Assembly (NCBI GenBank): GCA_963811365.1
Contig: CAWEQW010000003.1
Span: forward strand, 1-64,000
Direction: 5' to 3'
DNA from: CAWEQW01 sp963811365
Lineage (GTDB): Bacteria; Actinomycetota; Actinomycetes; Propionibacteriales; Nocardioidaceae
DNA length: 64,000 nt
This document shows, piece after piece, positions 60,580-64,000 of the stretch. A program made the position numbers and the translations under genes. The notes beneath the pieces are model-generated. The model saw only the letters and a program-made list of their open reading frames with translations, did no database searches and was not told the DNA's origin. Every line of letters starts with the position of its first letter. Position 1 is the first letter of the stretch.

Positions 60580-61929
60580 ATGAGCGACGACGTCGACATC
60601 GTGGTGGTGGGGCTCGGCCCCGGAGGAGAGGCGGTGGCGACCCAGCTCGCCGGCGCCGGGCTGAGCGTGGTCGGGGTGGACCGCCGGCTCGTCGGCGGCG
60701 AGTGCCCCTACTACGGGTGCATCCCGAGCAAGATGATGGTGCGCGCCTCCGACGTGCTCGCCGAGGGACGCAGGGTCCCGGGGCTCGCCGGCAGCAGCAC
60801 GGTGGAGCCGGACTGGTCGCTGGTGGCCGGCCGGATCCGCGACGAGGCCACCGACGACTGGGACGACACGGTCGCCGTCGACCGGCTGCAGAAGGCCGGC
60901 GTGCAGTTCGTCCGCGGCCAGGCGCGGCTGGTGGGGCCTCGTGCCGTCGAGGTCGACGGCCGGCGCTTCACCGCCCGGCGGGGCGTCGTGCTCAACACCG
61001 GGACCGAGCCCGGCGTGCCGCCCGTCGAGGGCCTGGCCGGCACGCCGTACTGGACCAACCGGGAGGCGCTGCGGGCCACCGAGGTCCCCGACTCGCTGGT
61101 CGTCGTCGGCGGCGGGGCGATCGGTGCCGAGCTCGCCCAGGCCTTCGCCCGGTACGGCGCCACGGTGACCGTCGTGGAGGTGGCCGACCGGATCCTCTCG
61201 CCCGAGGAGCCGGAGGCGTCGGCCCTGGTGACGGAGGTGTTCGAGCGCGAGGGCATCGAGGTGCTGACCGGTCAGCGGATCGGGTCGGTGGCGCACGACG
61301 GCACGCGGTTCGACGTCGCGCTCGCCGACCGCACGCTGACCGCCGAGCGGCTGCTGGTCGCGGCCGGCCGGCGGCCCAACCTCGGCGACCTCGGGCTCGA
61401 GACGGTCGGCCTCGACCCGAAGGCGCGGGCGCTGGACACCGACGGCAGGATGCGCGTCGCCGACGGGCTCTGGGCCGTCGGCGACATCACCGGCAAGGGT
61501 GCCTTCACCCACGTGTCGATGTACCAGTCCGCCATCGCGGTGCGCGACGTGCTGGGCCAGGACGGTCCCGAGGCGTCGTACCACGCGGTGCCCCGGGTGA
61601 CCTTCACCGACCCGGAGGTGGGCTCCGTGGGGATCACCGAGCGCCAGGCCCGGGACGCCGGTCTCGACGTGCGGGTCGGCACGACCGACCTGGCCTCGTC
61701 GACCCGTGGCTGGATCCACCGGGCCGAGGGGCTCGTCAAGCTGGTCGAGGACGCCGGCCGCGGCGTCCTCGTGGGAGCGACGTCGGTCGGTCCGGTCGGC
61801 GGCGAGGTGCTGTCGATGCTGGCGACCGCGGTGCACGCCGAGGTCCCGACCGCGACGCTCCGGTCGATGATCTACGCCTACCCGACGTTCCACCGAGCGG
61901 TGGAGGCGGCGCTGGCCGATCTCGGGTGA
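60580..61929 (+). CDS. FAD/NAD(P)-dependent pyridine nucleotide-disulfide oxidoreductase
   Basis: This 449-aa class I flavoprotein resembles dihydrolipoamide dehydrogenase and mercuric reductase. It has the FAD site VVVGLGPGGEAVA, redox cysteines Cys42 and Cys47 in GGECPYYGCIPSK, the NAD(P) site VVVGGGAIGAELAQAFARYG and WAVGDITGKG. The C-terminal His-Glu motif of true disulfide reductases (H-P-T-x-x-E) is replaced by AYPTFHRAVEAAL, so the usual proton-transfer pair seems absent and the substrate is unclear. ATG at 60580 after GGGTGGAG. Confidence 0.88.
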   Translation: MSDDVDIVVVGLGPGGEAVATQLAGAGLSVVGVDRRLVGGECPYYGCIPSKMMVRASDVLAEGRRVPGLAGSSTVEPDWSLVAGRIRDEATDDWDDTVAVDRLQKAGVQFVRGQARLVGPRAVEVDGRRFTARRGVVLNTGTEPGVPPVEGLAGTPYWTNREALRATEVPDSLVVVGGGAIGAELAQAFARYGATVTVVEVADRILSPEEPEASALVTEVFEREGIEVLTGQRIGSVAHDGTRFDVALADRTLTAERLLVAAGRRPNLGDLGLETVGLDPKARALDTDGRMRVADGLWAVGDITGKGAFTHVSMYQSAIAVRDVLGQDGPEASYHAVPRVTFTDPEVGSVGITERQARDAGLDVRVGTTDLASSTRGWIHRAEGLVKLVEDAGRGVLVGATSVGPVGGEVLSMLATAVHAEVPTATLRSMIYAYPTFHRAVEAALADLG

Positions 61930-62060
61930 GAGCCCGGCGACGCGCCGCCACTCGGACCGGCAGTCGGGGTGCGTTGCGGGGCTGCTCAGGCTTGGTGGGC
62001 CGGACGAGCGGGCTCGAGTGCCGGTCGGGGTGGTCGCCGAGGGAAGCGGGATGGGGCTGT

Positions 62061-62066
62061 TAGGCT
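62061..62066 (+). promoter_or_regulatory. -10 element TAGGCT of the pyr operon
   Basis: TAGGCT lies 63 bases before the ATG at 62129, predicting a leader of about 55 bases that contains the PyrR-type loop. Confidence 0.45.
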
Positions 62067-62091
62067 TCCGACGATCGACATCCTTTAACGA

Positions 62092-62117
62092 GCCGTCCCG
62101 TGAGGCGGAGAAGGAGG
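62092..62117 (+). promoter_or_regulatory. PyrR-binding RNA loop overlapping the pyr ribosome site region
   Basis: The leader holds CCG-TCCCGTGAGG-CGG (62093-62108), matching the conserved PyrR-recognition core UCC-N-G-N-GAGG in a short stem. The ribosome site AAGGAGG follows 2 bases after the stem flank (62111-62117). No terminator hairpin is seen, so PyrR with UMP probably represses translation, as described for Mycobacterium smegmatis, rather than attenuating transcription. Confidence 0.7.
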
Positions 62118-62128
62118 TCCGGCTGATC

Positions 62129-62194
62129 ATGCCCGCCCCTGCAGCGTCCGCCCCCGACGAGGACCGGTTCCCCGGCAGGTCGGCCAGGTCGTGA
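62129..62194 (+). CDS. Leader peptide or out-of-frame N-terminus of pyrR
   Basis: A 21-codon frame (MPAPAASAPDEDRF...) starts at the ATG served by the strong AAGGAGG and ends exactly in the pyrR start (GTGATG). Either it is a leader peptide coupled to pyrR, or it is the true PyrR N-terminus cut off by one missing base. In the second case the repaired protein has 210 aa with an N-terminal tail like that of mycobacterial PyrR. Confidence 0.5.
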   Translation: MPAPAASAPDEDRFPGRSARS

Positions 62195-62760
62195 TGGACC
62201 CGCGCGACATCAACCGCGCACTCACCCGCATCGCCCACGAGATCCTCGAGCGCAACAAGGGCGCCCAGGACCTCCTGCTGCTCGGCATCCCGACCCGCGG
62301 GGTCGGTCTGGCCCGGCGCATCGCCGCCCGGATCGCCTCGGTCGAGGGCGTGCACGTCCCCGTGGGCTCCGTCGACGTGACGATGTACCGCGACGACCTC
62401 CGGCTCCGCCCGGCCCGCCCCCTGCTCCGCACCGACATCCCGGCCGAGGGCGTCGACGCCAAGGTGGTCGTGCTCGTGGACGACGTGCTCTTCTCCGGCC
62501 GCACGATCCGCGCCGCGCTCGACGCGCTGAACGACCTGGGCCGGCCCCGCGCGGTGCGCCTGGCCGTGCTCGTCGACCGCGGCCACCGCGAGCTCCCGAT
62601 CCGCGCGGACTTCGTCGGCAAGAACCTGCCGACCTCCCTGGTCGAGTCGGTGCAGGTCCGCCTGCAGGAGCACGACGGCACGGACGCCGTCACGATCGCG
62701 ACCGGGTCGAGCGGTCCGGCTGCACCCACCGGCACGCAGGAAGAGGAGGACCAGGCGTGA
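62191..62760 (+). CDS. pyrR: Bifunctional PyrR: pyr operon regulator/uracil phosphoribosyltransferase
   Basis: This 189-aa protein (from the GTG at 62191; an ATG follows at 62194) binds pyr mRNA in response to UMP and can convert uracil and PRPP to UMP. The family body is intact: INRALTRIAHEILERNKGA, LLGIPTRGVGLARRIA, the PRPP loop VVVLVDDVLFSGRTIRAA and VDRGHRELPIRADFVGKNLPTS. No ribosome site precedes 62191, so translation depends on the overlapping upstream frame. It overlaps pyrB by GTGA. Confidence 0.92.
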   Translation: MMDPRDINRALTRIAHEILERNKGAQDLLLLGIPTRGVGLARRIAARIASVEGVHVPVGSVDVTMYRDDLRLRPARPLLRTDIPAEGVDAKVVVLVDDVLFSGRTIRAALDALNDLGRPRAVRLAVLVDRGHRELPIRADFVGKNLPTSLVESVQVRLQEHDGTDAVTIATGSSGPAAPTGTQEEEDQA

Positions 62761-63761
62761 AGCGACACCTGTTGAGCGCGGGCGACCTCAGCCGCGGCGA
62801 CGCCGAGCTGGTGCTGGAGACGGCCGTCGAGATGCGCTCGCTGGCCGACCGGCCGATCAAGAAGCTGCCCGCGCTGCGCGGGCGCACCGTGGTCAACCTG
62901 TTCTTCGAGGACTCCACCCGCACCCGGATCTCCTTCGAGGCCGCCGCCAAGCGGCTCTCCGCCGACGTCATCAACTTCTCCGCCAAGGGTTCGAGCCTGA
63001 GCAAGGGTGAGAGCCTCAAGGACACCTCGCTCACCCTGGAGGCGATGGGCGCCGACGCGGTCGTCGTCCGGCACTGGGCCTCCGGGGCTCCGCACCTTCT
63101 CGCGCACGCCGGCTGGTCTCGCAGCAGCGTGGTCAACGCCGGAGACGGCACCCACGAGCACCCGACCCAGGCGCTGCTCGACGCCTTCACCATGTGGCGC
63201 CACCTCGGCAGCCTCGACGGGCGCCGGATCACGATAGTCGGCGACGTGCTGCACAGCCGGGTGGCGCGCTCCAACGCGCTGCTGCTGAAGACGCTCGGGG
63301 CCGAGGTCACGCTGGTGGCGCCGCCGACGCTGCTGCCGGTGGGCATCGAGGGCTGGGACGTCGAGACGTCCTACGACATCGACGCGGTGCTGCCGAAGGC
63401 GGACGCGGTGATGATGCTGCGCGTGCAGCGCGAGCGGATGAACGACGCGTTCTTCCCGACCCAGCGCGAGTACAGCCGCCGCTACGGGCTCGACTCGCGG
63501 CGGATGGCGGTCCTGCAGGACCACACGATCGTGATGCATCCCGGTCCGATGATCCGCGGCATGGAGATCACCGCCGACGTGGCCGACTCGCCCCGCTCGG
63601 TGATCGTCGAGCAGGTCACCAACGGGGTCGCGGTCCGGATGGCCGTGCTGTACCTGCTGCTCGGCGGCTCCGAGCCCGCGGTCGGTGCTGCCGCCGACGC
63701 CGCACCCGCCGACGGCTCGGCCGGCGGCTCCCACGAGTCCCGTACGGGAGGAGACGCGTGA
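62757..63761 (+). CDS. pyrB: Aspartate carbamoyltransferase catalytic subunit
   Basis: This 334-aa enzyme joins carbamoyl phosphate and aspartate, the first committed pyrimidine step. The carbamoyl phosphate motif is FFEDSTRTRISFE, the catalytic region AGDGTHEHPTQALLD, and the aspartate loop MMLRVQRERM. The C-terminus has an extra Ala/Gly-rich tail of about 30 residues. It is coupled to pyrR and pyrC by 4-base overlaps. Confidence 0.97.
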   Translation: MKRHLLSAGDLSRGDAELVLETAVEMRSLADRPIKKLPALRGRTVVNLFFEDSTRTRISFEAAAKRLSADVINFSAKGSSLSKGESLKDTSLTLEAMGADAVVVRHWASGAPHLLAHAGWSRSSVVNAGDGTHEHPTQALLDAFTMWRHLGSLDGRRITIVGDVLHSRVARSNALLLKTLGAEVTLVAPPTLLPVGIEGWDVETSYDIDAVLPKADAVMMLRVQRERMNDAFFPTQREYSRRYGLDSRRMAVLQDHTIVMHPGPMIRGMEITADVADSPRSVIVEQVTNGVAVRMAVLYLLLGGSEPAVGAAADAAPADGSAGGSHESRTGGDA

Positions 63762-64000
63762 GCGCCTACCTGATCCGAGGCGCCCGCCTGCTCGGTGAGC
63801 GCACGGCCGACCTGCTGCTCCGCGACGGCGTGGTCGCCGTGGTCGGCGAGAACCTCAGCATCGAGAACGCCGAGATCGTGGACGCCCACGGGCTCGTGGC
63901 CCTGCCCGGCCTCGTGGACCTGCACACCCATCTCCGGGAGCCCGGCCGCGAGGATGCCGAGACGGTCGAGACCGGCACCCTCGCGGCGGCCCGTGGCGGC
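63758..64000 (+). CDS. pyrC: Dihydroorotase (5' part, cut by window end)
   Basis: The first 81 residues are present. The sequence SAYLIRGARLLGERTADLLL and the metal-binding GLVDLHTHLREPG with the zinc histidines identify a class I dihydroorotase, which closes carbamoyl aspartate to dihydroorotate. GTG start overlapping the pyrB stop. The rest lies beyond the window. Confidence 0.93.
   Translation, partial: MSAYLIRGARLLGERTADLLLRDGVVAVVGENLSIENAEIVDAHGLVALPGLVDLHTHLREPGREDAETVETGTLAAARGG

Overview
The window is high-GC actinobacterial chromosome, most like the Nocardioides/Propionibacteriales group. Support for this comes from very strong G/C third positions, many GTG starts with 4-base stop/start overlaps, an SsgA-family protein, a phosphatidylinositol mannoside (PIM) lipid cluster, and gene orders known from Mycobacterium (thrS-HIT-pgsA-acyltransferase-pimA; pdxS-pdxT-yebC-ruvCAB; yajC-secD-secF-apt-rel; aroC-aroK-aroB-efp-nusB; pyrR-pyrB-pyrC). 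The genus is inferred, not proven. There is no rRNA, CRISPR array or insertion sequence.

Bases 1 to about 10,396 look like one integrated mobile element in the 3' end of a tRNA-Val(GAC) gene. Bases 1-13 repeat the tRNA T-arm (10384-10396), so the left attachment site is cut by the window edge. The element has a tyrosine integrase at its left end, an excisionase-like HTH protein at its right end, and a MobF-type relaxase/helicase on the minus strand that is split by three frameshifts. Its cargo is mostly unrecognised: two small genes coupled to int, a divergent XRE regulator/306-aa pair, an NTF2-like protein, and a secreted protein coupled to a 134-aa protein. No FtsK-like translocase or replication initiator is visible, so it resembles a mobilizable rather than self-transmissible element.

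Bases 10.4-14.6 kb hold a Gly-Cys-Val tRNA operon, an aminodeoxychorismate lyase-like gene, a CGNR zinc-finger regulator, an SsgA-like protein, a PGPGW membrane protein, a second tRNA-Val (CAC) with a strong terminator, and an anti-sigma-type ATPase. Bases 14.6-25.8 kb carry thrS and the PI/PIM lipid operon, vitamin B6 synthesis (pdxS, pdxT), yebC and the SOS-linked ruvCAB. Bases 25.9-38.0 kb carry yajC-secDF, apt, rel, a DUF349 protein, a metallo-hydrolase, hisS and aspS. Bases 38.2-44.6 kb are a complete oligopeptide ABC transporter operon. Bases 44.6-57.0 kb carry rarA, two small membrane proteins, alaS, ruvX, mltG and the shikimate genes with a prepilin peptidase, then efp and nusB. Bases 57.1-61.9 kb are accessory: a VOC protein, a secreted M36 metalloprotease and a divergent flavin oxidoreductase. 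The right edge is the pyrimidine operon (pyrR-pyrB-pyrC), with pyrC cut by the window end.

Several genes that should be intact (thrS, pgsA, the PIM acyltransferase, the pabC-like gene, probably pyrR) carry one single-base frameshift each, often in G runs. This points to sequencing or assembly error, so the broken relaxase should be read with the same caution. Other notable signals are recurrent TAGNNT -10 hexamers 6-8 bases before start codons (leaderless transcripts), a LexA box before ruvC, a PyrR-type RNA loop beside the pyrR ribosome site, and two mutually exclusive 16-bp hairpins between aroE and the prepilin peptidase.
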